Positions 1 to 8,412 of a stretch of DNA of 64,000 nucleotides are shown here, one piece after another. The stretch's first letter is position 1; each line of letters begins with the position of its first letter. The translations under genes and the position numbers were made by a program. Source of the stretch: Nostoc piscinale CENA21 (GTDB taxonomy: Bacteria; Cyanobacteriota; Cyanobacteriia; Cyanobacteriales; Nostocaceae); the NCBI RefSeq assembly GCF_001298445.1, contig NZ_CP012036.1:2669263-2733262 (forward strand). The letters are read 5' to 3'. The notes under the pieces were generated by a model, which had not been told where the DNA came from, searched no databases, and was given only the letters and a program-made list of their open reading frames with translations.

Positions 1-1201
1 CACCGTCACCACGATGGCGATTCGTGCCTAACCAAACTACCCCAATCACACCCACTACAGCTAATGTGGCCACAAAAGTTTTCGTCGGTGTCCAACGGCT
101 TTGCGGTTGGGGAATAGGTGCAGGAGATGGTGAAATCGGACGGGGTGGTATGGAGTTGATATGAGGAGAAGGGGAGACAGCGACAGTTGCAGAGGTTTCG
201 GGTGCTGGTGGTGTTGGTGGTTGAGTGACGGCGTAGTTAATTGGTGTCGGGTTCAGGGCTTGCAGAACTTGACTAGCAGATTGATAGCGATCGCTTGGTC
301 GGGGTGCTAACATTTTGTCTAACACCTGACCTAACATCGGACTCAGACTAACTTCTTGATGCCATTTCCAAGTTAGGGTGTAGTTATCTAATAATTCTTG
401 CGGTTGTTTACCTGTTAATAATACTAATATTGTGACTGCTAAAGCATATAAGTCACTGTGGGGAGATACTGCACCAGTTTGCATTTGTTCGGATGGTGCA
501 AAACCGATTTTTCCTAATAAAGTCGGTGGTGGAGTTTGACCTGCTGCATCTGGTTGGTAATATTGAGAAGCTACGGTGGCGACTACTTGTTTTACACCAC
601 CAAAATCAATTAAGATTGGTAGTTGGTCGGCGGTGCGTAAAATTAAATTATCTGGGGAAATATCTCGATGAATTACACCCAGAGAATGAATGTAATCTAA
701 AACTGGTAAAATTTGCTGTAATAGTTGTCTGACTTCTACTTCTGTAAACCGTAACCCTTGCTGTTTGCGGGTATTTAATAAAGAGTTGTAAGTTTGTCCT
801 TCTACATAATCTTGGACTAAAAACAGGTATTCCTTACCTTGCAGATTAGTGCGAAACAGTTCCCGAAAGCGGGGAATTTGGGGGTGTTGCAATTTGTAGA
901 GAACACTAGCTTCGCGCTGAAACAGTTCTTCGGCTTTTTGCAGCACATAAGCTGTTTGCACTTGGGGAGAAAATTCTTTTAAAACACAAAGTTCACGGAA
1001 GCGGTTGATATCTTCCGCTAAATAAGTGCGTCCAAAACCGCCTTGTCCGATTTGGCGAACAATGACATAGCGATCGCTTAAAGTTAACCCAGGTTGGATA
1101 CCATAACTTACAGGTATATCTTGCAAATTTTCACCACACTGGAGACAAAACCGACTACCTGCGGGATTTACATGACCTTTAGAGCAATAAAATTTAGTCA
1201 T
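1..1201 (-). CDS. Ser/Thr protein kinase with N-terminal zinc ribbon and membrane anchor (C-terminus beyond window)
   Basis: About 400 residues are visible, read from the ATG at 1201; the 3' end lies outside the window. The N-terminus carries a zinc-ribbon-like Cys/His cluster (YCSKGH...FCLQCG, residues 5-23). A Hanks-type kinase domain follows, with glycine loop GQGGFGRTY, the ATP-binding lysine in VLKEF, catalytic HRDISPDNL and DFGGVKQ. A Pro/Ser-rich linker leads to one membrane segment (AVVGVIGVVWLG) at the very edge, so the kinase is cytoplasmic and an extracytoplasmic part is probably cut off. It resembles the next gene (1316-3003) along its length, which points to a tandem duplication. 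The substrate cannot be told. The kinase call is firm; the architecture after the membrane segment is unknown. Confidence 0.9.
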   Translation of the reverse strand, partial: MTKFYCSKGHVNPAGSRFCLQCGENLQDIPVSYGIQPGLTLSDRYVIVRQIGQGGFGRTYLAEDINRFRELCVLKEFSPQVQTAYVLQKAEELFQREASVLYKLQHPQIPRFRELFRTNLQGKEYLFLVQDYVEGQTYNSLLNTRKQQGLRFTEVEVRQLLQQILPVLDYIHSLGVIHRDISPDNLILRTADQLPILIDFGGVKQVVATVASQYYQPDAAGQTPPPTLLGKIGFAPSEQMQTGAVSPHSDLYALAVTILVLLTGKQPQELLDNYTLTWKWHQEVSLSPMLGQVLDKMLAPRPSDRYQSASQVLQALNPTPINYAVTQPPTPPAPETSATVAVSPSPHINSIPPRPISPSPAPIPQPQSRWTPTKTFVATLAVVGVIGVVWLGTNRHRGDG

Positions 1202-1241
1202 TGGTCAATAGTCAATAGTGGTGAATGCGGAGTCATATATT

Positions 1242-1300
1242 CTTTCCCTACACCCTTACACCCCTGTACCCTTAAACCCCTGCTTCCTCTCACACTCATC
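1242..1300. repeat. C-rich telomere-like intergenic repeat
   Basis: The stretch upstream of the first kinase contains runs of CCC spaced by three to five bases (CCCTACACCCTTACACCCC and similar). The minus strand therefore reads as G-tracts that could form a quadruplex. The same wording recurs near 11040, 30765, 37980 and 57940. Confidence 0.6.
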
Positions 1301-1315
1301 ACCCTGACACCTTAA

Positions 1316-3003
1316 CTAATTGTTCGATTGTATTTTACTAACTTTATCAGCCGCGATCGCATACCAAATTTGACCGTAAGTTTGTTGCTGCTGTTTCTCC
1401 CGTTGCTTTCCCGGAAATAACTCTTCAAATTTTTGATTGGTTTCTCTATTTAATTGATTGATTGTATAGTCACCTAATTTTCCACTTCTAGCTTGCTGTC
1501 TCCATCTTTCGTAATCTTGTTGACTGTAACTACCTAATTTCCGGCGGGCGGCGGGGCTGAGTTCAGCCTGTTCTAGTTTATCCAACAAGTCATCAGCAAT
1601 CCTCAACCATTCATCCCGCAAAGCCTTATCTTCTGATTTTGAGGTGATGGTACGCCCTTGCATTTCCGGCTTTTGACCATAAAACAACGAGTCTACCATA
1701 CGAATAAAGAAGACTTCGGAAATTTCTAATTCTTGACGACGCGCCATCACATCCCCGTTTCCTTTGTTGCTGACTGGTTGCGCCAGGGGATTTGGTAATG
1801 ATGGTATGGTGGGCAAGGAAATTGAAGGTATGCTGATAGATGTAATGCCTCGTACTACTGCATTTACCGCCGCCCAAGTTCCCGCTACTGTTAACCCGAC
1901 TATGGCTGTCCCCGCCATACTTACAGCAAAGGGACGTAACCATACAGGTAAAGGTAATTTGCGGCTGACAGCTTGAGTTCTTTGATGAATTTTACTGACA
2001 ATGGCGTTAGCGCGTTTTTTGTCCGGGGGCGACGATTTGAGTTTTCAGCTTGGTAAGATAAGGATTGCTGGGTTGGGTGACAGCTGGCGATGGTAAATCT
2101 TTGAGGACTTGTTCGGCTGTTTGATAGCGATCGCTTGGTTTATAAGCCAGCATTTTTTTTCAATACAGATTCTAATTTGGGGCTAACTTTAATTTCCTTA
2201 CCCCAATACCACAAACCTTGATAGCTGTCGTATAATTTTTGCGGTTCCTTCCCTGTTAATAATACGAGTATTGTCACCGCTAAAGAATATAAATCACTGC
2301 TTAAAAATACTTTGCCTTGGCGAATTTGTTCTTCTGGGGCGTAGCCTTTTTTACCTAATAAAGTATGATTCACGGCTAACTTAGTAAACCAAAAACCTTG
2401 AGAAGCGGGTAACTGCTTCACCCCACCAAAATCAATCAATACAGGTAAATGGTCAGAACGTCGCCAAATTAAATTATCGGGTGAAATATCCCGGTGAACA
2501 ACATCTTTAGAGTGGATGTAGGACAACACAGGTAAGATTTGTTGCAGTAGGAGAATGACTTCTTCTTCAGTAAAAGTTTGTCCTTGGGCTTGACGCTGTT
2601 CTAATAACTGGCAATAATTTTCACCCTGGATATAATCTTGCACCAAAAAGAAAAAATCTTTACTGCCGATCTGCACCTGTAAAGAAGTATGAAACCGGGG
2701 AATTTGCGGGTGCTGGAGTTGCTTGAGAACATTGGCTTCTCTTTCAAATAACTCCTTGGCTTTTTGTAAATCTTGCTGTGCTTGGACTTGGGGTGCAAAT
2801 TCCTTCAGCACACACGTTTGATTCGCTTTTTGTTTATCCTCTGCCAAATAAGTACGTCCAAAACCGCCCTGCCCTAGCTGACGTATAATTTGATAGCGTT
2901 GATTAACAATCTGCCCAACCGCAAGAGGTAACGGCTCACCACAAGAGGTACAAAACCGATTACTTTCAAAATTTGCGTGTTGTTTACTGCAATAAACCTG
3001 CAT
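1316..3003 (-). CDS. Ser/Thr protein kinase with zinc ribbon, membrane segment and C-terminal helical domain (frame broken twice)
   Basis: Start chosen at ATG 3003, giving MQVYCSKQHANF, which matches the N-terminus of the neighbouring kinase; a longer in-frame start at 3069 would overlap the upstream gene. Zinc ribbon (CSKQH...CTSCG), glycine loop GQGGFGRTY, HRDISPDNL and DFGGVKQ are intact. The frame breaks at 8 T (2153-2160) and 6 T (2015-2020), read as A runs on the coding strand. Removing one base from each run restores the end of the kinase domain (KPSDRYQ), a linker, a membrane segment (MAGTAIVGLTVAGTWAAV) and a charged C-terminal domain of about 150 residues. The corrected length is exactly 562 codons. 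The two breaks are most likely sequencing errors. The C-terminal domain is not one I recognise. Confidence 0.82.
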
Positions 3004-3059
3004 GGTGCTGAAGGATAAGGTAGGGTTTTTATAAATTACTACAACTGGGATAGTTCTGT

Positions 3060-3665
3060 TTACGGACAACTCACCATATACACCAATCTTCTTAAAATAG
3101 GCTCTATTGGTGGTAGGGGATATTCAGTCAAATCAATAGTAATTGTACTGTCTTGCAACCGCAGAAAACGCCAAACTGTGCCAGTAGTAACAGTTCCATA
3201 AATCGTATTAATGGTATTGTTTGCTGCTTGATTAAACTTCCATGCTGCTACCATCTCTGCAACACATTGTCCTAAACCGCCTTTTAAGTCTTCTTTTTTG
3301 GCTTCCACCACCACGGCTACAGGAGCTTTGACAAACAATTGCTCTGGCGACAAGCTGAGAATAAAATCACATACACCTGTTAAACCAGCTTCTGCATCAA
3401 CATTAAAATCTTCGCCAGAAAATAAACTAATCTGATTTTGTAAAGCTTCTTTGACTGCTAACAACAATGGACAGATAATTAATTCAGACCGAGCCTTTTC
3501 CGTATTCAGCGCGATCGCTAACTGGAGGTGACGCTGCAAAAACTCCAACAAATACGGGGGAGCAGTCACATCAGTTTCCATCAGTGGTAAAAATGAACCA
3601 CCTTCGACCAAAGTCAGGTTGAAATCTTGAATAACTCTGGGCAAACTAAACTGGCTGTAAGACAT
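3060..3665 (-). CDS. hypothetical protein, possible PD-(D/E)XK nuclease-fold
   Basis: About 201 residues from ATG 3665 (MSYSQFSLPRV); an in-frame GTG at 3686 is an alternative start. I do not recognise a named family. The middle reads GVCDFILSL, then VVVEAKKEDLKGGLGQ, a D...ExK spacing seen in PD-(D/E)XK nuclease-like folds, followed by a helix with Q and E. That assignment is inferred from this pattern alone. The gene ends 57 bp upstream of the second kinase and shares its direction, so the two may be co-transcribed. No signal peptide or membrane segment is visible. Confidence 0.6.
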   Translation of the reverse strand: MSYSQFSLPRVIQDFNLTLVEGGSFLPLMETDVTAPPYLLEFLQRHLQLAIALNTEKARSELIICPLLLAVKEALQNQISLFSGEDFNVDAEAGLTGVCDFILSLSPEQLFVKAPVAVVVEAKKEDLKGGLGQCVAEMVAAWKFNQAANNTINTIYGTVTTGTVWRFLRLQDSTITIDLTEYPLPPIEPILRRLVYMVSCP

Positions 3666-3748
3666 ATTATTGAGCCAACTGAACACTCCGCTTTACTGTG
3701 CGTTTAAAATCAAATCTAGCTTGATATTCAACGACTGGATATAGATTT

Positions 3749-5326
3749 ATGAACGCTAATTTCCAACAACAGCGAGCTACAAAGGCATTTACGGACTTTA
3801 TCTCGACTCCTATAGAAACCCTACTACAGAGACATCACAACACTGCTGGTTCACAAACAGTCTTAACATTTTTTCGGGATGTGGCGGCGAATGTACCAGC
3901 ATACCAGGCGTTTTTAGCCGAAAAAGGCATTAATCCAGCGACTATTCAAACTTTAGAAGATTTTCAGCAATTACCTGCGATCGCTAAAGAAAATTATATA
4001 CAACGTTATCCTCTGTCAGACTTGTGTCGCAATGGTCAATTAGCAGAGTGCGATATGATAGCCGCTTCCTCTGGTTCTACAGGTAAACCGACATTTTGGC
4101 CGCGCTTCTTCACCGATGAACTGCAAATTGCTGTCCGTTTTGAGCAGATTTTTCATGATAGTTTTTTTGCAGACACTAGACGCACCCTAGCTGTAATTTG
4201 TTTCACCCTGGGAACTTGGGTAGGAGGAATGTTCACTACCAGTTGTTGTCGTTATTTGGCGAGTAAAGGTTATCCCATAACCGTTATTACTCCCGGTAAC
4301 AATAAAGAAGATATCTTGCGCGTCGTTCAAGAACTAGGGGGAAACTTTGAACAAGTTGTTCTTTTGGGTTATCCACCATTCCTCAAGGATGTTATTGATA
4401 CTGGTTTAAGTCGTGGTGTGCAGTGGTCACAATATCACATCAAACTAGTGATGGCGGGAGAAGTATTCAGCGAAGAATGGCGCAGTTTAGTTGCTGACAG
4501 ACTAGGTTCCCAAAACCCTTGTTATGATTTCGCCTCACTTTACGGAACTGCGGATGCTGGAGTATTGGGAAATGAAACGCCGTTGAGTATTTGCATTCGC
4601 CGTTTCTTAGCGAAAAACCCCGACGCTGCTAGAGCATTATTTGGCGAATCTCGTCTACCCACATTAGTACAATATGACCCCAGCAGTCGCTTTTTCGAGG
4701 TGCAGAACAACTCATTATTATTTTCTGGCGATAATGGCGTTCCTCTAGTACGTTACGACATCCTCGACACTGGCGGAGTTATTACCTACGATGCAATGCT
4801 TGAGTTTTTAGCAGAGTGGAACTTCAACCCACTAGAAGCACTCAGCACTCACACTTCGGCTGCGCTCAGTGTACAACACTCAGCACTCAAAACTCAGCAC
4901 TCAGCACTCAGCACTCAGCACTTATCAAGAGGAATACATCCCCTACCTTTCGTCTACGTTTTTGGACGCTCTAACTTTACAGTGTCTTATTTTGGTGCCA
5001 ATATCTATCCCGAAAATGTATCTGTCGGTTTAGAACAACCAGCTGTACAAGGGTGGGTAACAGGTAAATTTGTCTTGCAAGTCCAAGAAGATGCAGACAA
5101 GAACCGATTTTTATCTGTAGTTGTAGAACTCGCACCCGATGTTGAAGAAAGTGAAGAAAAACGCCAAGTTATTACTGAGTCAATTTTGGTGCAACTCTTA
5201 CGCCTGAACGGTGAGTTTGCTAATTACGTCCCCCCAGAATATCAAACACCACAGGTAACTTTAACCGCAACAGGCGATCGCGAATATTTCCCCATCGGTG
5301 TTAAGCATCGTTACACACGTAGATAG
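3749..5326 (+). CDS. PaaK-like adenylate-forming enzyme (phenylacetate-CoA ligase family)
   Basis: The protein has 525 residues. The AMP/phosphate-binding loop SSGSTGKPTFWPR lies near residue 108, with the family pattern of aromatic-CoA ligase-type adenylating enzymes (MAGEVFSEEWR, SLYGTADAG, VRYDILDTGG). Such enzymes activate a carboxylate with ATP, usually for transfer to CoA. The substrate cannot be told from sequence. An insert at about residues 364-392 (STHTSAALSVQHSALKTQHS...) is encoded by intergenic-type CACTCAG heptamers and stays in frame; it falls before the C-terminal domain. A TetR-family gene follows 138 bp downstream in the same direction and may regulate it. Confidence 0.8.
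   Translation: MNANFQQQRATKAFTDFISTPIETLLQRHHNTAGSQTVLTFFRDVAANVPAYQAFLAEKGINPATIQTLEDFQQLPAIAKENYIQRYPLSDLCRNGQLAECDMIAASSGSTGKPTFWPRFFTDELQIAVRFEQIFHDSFFADTRRTLAVICFTLGTWVGGMFTTSCCRYLASKGYPITVITPGNNKEDILRVVQELGGNFEQVVLLGYPPFLKDVIDTGLSRGVQWSQYHIKLVMAGEVFSEEWRSLVADRLGSQNPCYDFASLYGTADAGVLGNETPLSICIRRFLAKNPDAARALFGESRLPTLVQYDPSSRFFEVQNNSLLFSGDNGVPLVRYDILDTGGVITYDAMLEFLAEWNFNPLEALSTHTSAALSVQHSALKTQHSALSTQHLSRGIHPLPFVYVFGRSNFTVSYFGANIYPENVSVGLEQPAVQGWVTGKFVLQVQEDADKNRFLSVVVELAPDVEESEEKRQVITESILVQLLRLNGEFANYVPPEYQTPQVTLTATGDREYFPIGVKHRYTRR
4839..4923 (+). repeat. CACTCAG heptamer array inside a coding sequence
   Basis: Tandem and near-tandem copies of GCACTCA/CACTCAG lie inside the PaaK-like gene without breaking its frame, adding roughly 29 Ser/His/Gln/Leu-rich codons. 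The same heptamer occurs in noncoding DNA near 14180, 14370 and 19680. Confidence 0.8.
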
Positions 5327-5440
5327 GCATTTCGTAAAACTTTATTAATCTCAGTAGTATCAGTCTGTTATAACTTTGCAAATGTTTGCTAAATATTGTA
5401 GTAAGTTGCTTAATAAAACCTTTTTCAACCTTAAATATAA

Positions 5441-5458
5441 TGCAAGTAAGTACTTGCA
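5441..5458. promoter_or_regulatory. perfect inverted repeat, probable TetR-family operator
   Basis: TGCAAGTA-AG-TACTTGCA has two 8-bp perfect arms around a 2-bp centre. It ends 6 bp before the start codon of the TetR-family gene. TetR-type dimers commonly bind such short palindromes and repress their own gene; the assignment is inferred from position and symmetry. Confidence 0.6.
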
Positions 5459-5464
5459 AGCAAA

Positions 5465-6103
5465 ATGACTAAAAACATTCGTTCATCCACCCTCACTCGT
5501 ACACGTTTAATTGCAGCAGCCTCACAGGTATTTGCCAGTTTAGGCGTGCAAGGCGCAACTACCCGCGAAATAGCTCGCGTTGCTGGCGTAAATGAAGTCA
5601 CTTTATTTCGTCACTTTGCCAGCAAAGAACAACTCCTCAAAGCAGTTATTGAAAATGCTTTAGCACTCCAGTTAGAAGCTTTAGCTCACCCCGAAACCTG
5701 GACACAAAATCTCAGTATTGATTTGAGACACTATGCCAAACTTTATAACTCAATGTTAGAAGCGCAAGAAGATTTAATTCGTACTTTCATTGGGGAAGCT
5801 AAACGTCATCCCGAAGCAGCTAAACAAGTTATTCAAGAAGCTGTTCAACCTTTAAGCGAAAAACTCATTGCTTATCTCAAATCTTGCCAGCAAAATGGTA
5901 CAGTCAGACCGGAACTTGACCCCACACCCGCAGTTGATATGTTTACCGGAATGCTACTAGCAGGTATGCTCTGTCATAATGCTAAACTCAAATACAAGAG
6001 TTATACCAGTGATGAATATATTGATACTTGTGTAGATATTTTTGTCCGGGGTATTAGTTTAAGTCCTGTACCAGTTATCAGTGGGGGTAAGATAAATTGC
6101 TAA
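5465..6103 (+). CDS. TetR/AcrR-family transcriptional regulator
   Basis: The protein has 212 residues. The N-terminal helix-turn-helix is clear: RLIAAASQVFASLGVQGATT, then REIARVAGVNEVTLFRHFASKEQLL, the typical TetR recognition segment ending in a Y/F-x-H-F-x-s-K motif. The rest is a helical ligand-binding and dimerisation domain with no recognised ligand. An inverted repeat just before the start suggests autoregulation. The stop codon overlaps the convergent gene at 6100 by 4 bp. The adenylating enzyme upstream is a plausible target. Confidence 0.9.
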   Translation: MTKNIRSSTLTRTRLIAAASQVFASLGVQGATTREIARVAGVNEVTLFRHFASKEQLLKAVIENALALQLEALAHPETWTQNLSIDLRHYAKLYNSMLEAQEDLIRTFIGEAKRHPEAAKQVIQEAVQPLSEKLIAYLKSCQQNGTVRPELDPTPAVDMFTGMLLAGMLCHNAKLKYKSYTSDEYIDTCVDIFVRGISLSPVPVISGGKINC

Positions 6104-6537
6104 AGCAAAATCCTTCCAGATAATAGCCTACGCACAAAGCCAAATAAACCAATTGCCACATTAATCTGCGTTTGAGTTTTACTGGCTTCATCTATATTCG
6201 CTAAAATTTTCTGCATTTCGGCAAAATTATCAGAATTGACTTCAATCACAATTTTATTTATAATGGCGGCTCTCACACTATCAATAGTATATTTACACTC
6301 TTGAATTGCTGGTCTTAAGGTATTCACCAAATCCCAATTACTTTTATCTTTAGCTTGCTTTAATTCAAATTGCAGCATGAGTAAAATATCTTCTAATTCA
6401 TCTTCTGTAGACTGTAATTTTGATAAGTCAATGCTATCTTTAGGTTCTGTTTGTAACTGTTGAATAATTGTAGCTAAACTCTCTATTGCTTTGTTGCCAA
6501 CTACAGCTATAATGTTATTCACAGGCTGATTATTCAT
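6100..6537 (-). CDS. hypothetical helical protein, second gene of a lipoprotein pair
   Basis: About 145 residues from ATG 6537 (MNNQPVNNIIAVVGN); reading back to 6606 would overlap the lipoprotein gene. I do not recognise the family. It is mostly charged helix (LQSTEDELEDILLMLQFEL, then AEMQKILANIDEASKTQTQ) with a short hydrophobic C-terminus (VAIGLFGFVRRLL). It starts 13 bp after the lipoprotein gene and probably forms an operon with it. A cytoplasmic or membrane-peripheral role is a guess. Confidence 0.6.
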   Translation of the reverse strand: MNNQPVNNIIAVVGNKAIESLATIIQQLQTEPKDSIDLSKLQSTEDELEDILLMLQFELKQAKDKSNWDLVNTLRPAIQECKYTIDSVRAAIINKIVIEVNSDNFAEMQKILANIDEASKTQTQINVAIGLFGFVRRLLSGRILL

Positions 6538-6550
6538 AGTGTTTACCTTG

Positions 6551-7516
6551 TTAAATTTGGCATTTAAGTTGAGATTTATCAGGCTGAGATTGTCCGTTGA
6601 CAACATCTATGAAGAAACTACTCAGAGTTTTATCCGATTTTATTTCTTGCTCAACAATATTGATTCTGGCTCTGAGTGAACTGTAATTATTATCAGTAAT
6701 ATCTGTAGTTAAATTTAAGATTTGGGTAATTCTCGCTGCCACCACATCAAAGCTAAGATGGGGATATTCATCAATAAGTTTGGATAGTCTTTGTCCTTTA
6801 TCTGCTGCTACTATAAATTTAGCGATCGCTGTTTCTATCAGTTCCTTTTCTTCAATATCCAAACTGCGCCACTGATTAACTAACACACCAACTTGCTTTT
6901 CAATTGCTTCCTTCTCTGCGTCTGATATATCCGCTTGTCTATATGCTTGACGCAGCTTAATTAACTCGGCTCCAATATCTGCTCGTTCAGGATTTTTGGG
7001 CTTTGGCGGATTTTCTTGCAAAAGTTTCGCTAAACGGAGCATTTTCACAGTTAAACACCTTGCTGGTCGAGCCGTTTGTGCTACTATCTTGCTACTACCA
7101 TAATCAATTGCTTCCAGATTGCTAAATATCTCGACAACTTGATCATATTCTGCCTGTAAATTGTTTAAAGTTGCATCAAGCTCTGTTGGCTGCTTTTTTT
7201 CTCCTAAAATAATTAAATCTAACTCTTGAAAATTGATACTACCACCATTACTATCATCTTCCAGAATAGGATTATTTAATAATTCCTCAATCATTTTCTC
7301 TGGATCATCCCTGGTGGAATCTCTAAGTTGTAGTTGATTAATCTCTCTATATAAATTAATCGCATCAAAAGCTTGATTACGAAAATTTTCTGCCGTAACT
7401 CTGAGCATAGCTCTTCTTTCTGGTGTACAGCTGCTAAGAGTAAAACTAATAGCAACAAAAATTAAAGTCAACTTACCAAGTGTATTTTTGGGTAAACAGC
7501 AAAACTTGATGGACAT
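6551..7516 (-). CDS. putative lipoprotein of unknown function
   Basis: About 321 residues from ATG 7516 (MSIKFCCLPKNTLGK), chosen because the basic N-region then leads directly into a hydrophobic stretch (LTLIFVAISFTL) and lipobox LSSC; an upstream in-frame ATG at 7540 is possible. After the cysteine the protein is helical and charged, with no domain I recognise. The predicted location is lipid-anchored on the outer face of the cytoplasmic membrane. It is followed within 13 bp by the gene at 6100-6537. No homology was tested. Confidence 0.6.
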   Translation of the reverse strand: MSIKFCCLPKNTLGKLTLIFVAISFTLSSCTPERRAMLRVTAENFRNQAFDAINLYREINQLQLRDSTRDDPEKMIEELLNNPILEDDSNGGSINFQELDLIILGEKKQPTELDATLNNLQAEYDQVVEIFSNLEAIDYGSSKIVAQTARPARCLTVKMLRLAKLLQENPPKPKNPERADIGAELIKLRQAYRQADISDAEKEAIEKQVGVLVNQWRSLDIEEKELIETAIAKFIVAADKGQRLSKLIDEYPHLSFDVVAARITQILNLTTDITDNNYSSLRARINIVEQEIKSDKTLSSFFIDVVNGQSQPDKSQLKCQI

Positions 7517-7540
7517 AATTTTGTAAAAGAAATATGCCAA

Positions 7541-7943
7541 TCTTGATAAAATACTATTATTTGATATCTGCTACTATAATCTTTTAAATGCTGTAATTTT
7601 TAAAACTTAAACAAAAATTCAGCATTTTATTTTTCATTTAAGCAGAAAAAATATTTAAAATCCTAACTAAACTAAGAAATGTAAATATATATTTAGCTGT
7701 GAAAATAAAAAATTCACCAATCCAAAAAAAAACACCATCAAAATTAAATTAAACTGATTTTTTTAGATTTTCTTAATTTGATGTTTTATGAGTGACTAAT
7801 AAATATATAGTTATATGACTATAATAAAAAATTGTAAAGGGTGTAACTTTAAACCTGTAAAATTAACTCCAAACTCTCAGATAGAAGCGGTAAAGCATAC
7901 GAGCAAGTTATAATTCTCTTGCGGACGAGCGTAACAAAAATTT
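7541..7943. other. AT-rich noncoding region between divergent genes
   Basis: This 400-bp stretch separates the divergent lipoprotein and coiled-coil genes and should hold both promoters. It is very AT-rich. No convincing small gene or hairpin is visible. Confidence 0.5.
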
Positions 7944-8258
7944 ATGAGTAACCCCCTTTTACAAGCCTTTTTTGTAGGCAGAGCAGTAGCAGAAGTGATT
8001 AACGAGCGCCTAGAGGTTGCCTTGACTGATGCGCTCAGTGAACTAGGTAAATTTGATGCCGAAGCCAGAGAGCAACTGCGTCAGTTTACAGAAGAAGTCA
8101 CAGTCAGAGCAAATCGGGCGGCAGAGGCGGCTAATGTTGGTCAAACCACAACAGTAGGAGAAGACCCAGTTGATTTGCAAGCCAACATTGACGAACTACG
8201 CGCCGAAATTGCCCTATTGCGTAATGAACTACAGCGATATCGCAGCAGTTCTGTTTAG
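7944..8258 (+). CDS. conserved cyanobacterial coiled-coil protein (DUF6825-like)
   Basis: The protein has 104 residues. The N-terminus NPLLQAFFVGRAVAEVINE is typical of a short family conserved in cyanobacteria; I recall it as DUF6825, from memory only. An amphipathic N-terminal helix and the C-terminal heptad-rich segment LQANIDELRAEIALLRNELQ suggest a coiled coil and oligomerisation. No enzyme motif is present. The ABC1 kinase gene follows after a repeat-filled gap. Confidence 0.75.
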   Translation: MSNPLLQAFFVGRAVAEVINERLEVALTDALSELGKFDAEAREQLRQFTEEVTVRANRAAEAANVGQTTTVGEDPVDLQANIDELRAEIALLRNELQRYRSSSV

Positions 8259-8337
8259 TTAATGGTCAAGAGTTAATAGTCAAGAGTCAAAATGACGACT
8301 GACAAATGACCAATGACGAATGACAAATGACTCTTTA
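8259..8337. repeat. TGACNAA-type heptanucleotide repeat array
   Basis: Tandem heptamers of the form AATGACA/AATGACC/AATGACG fill the gap between two genes. They resemble the short tandem repeats of heterocystous cyanobacteria. They run into the first in-frame ATG (8320) of the next gene, which makes that start suspect. Confidence 0.75.
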
Positions 8338-8412
8338 ATCAAACACAGTTTAGGAATCAGAGTGTCTTATCTTCCAGTTGATTCAGTGACAAACCAACGG
8401 TACGCAAAAGAT

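Noticed and set aside
1626..1976. Overlapping frames on both strands around the second kinase's membrane region
   Set aside because: They are out-of-frame shadows of the frameshifted kinase gene.
8259..8337. CRISPR-like array from regularly repeated heptamers
   Set aside because: Units are 7 bp with no spacers and no cas genes; they are simple tandem repeats.
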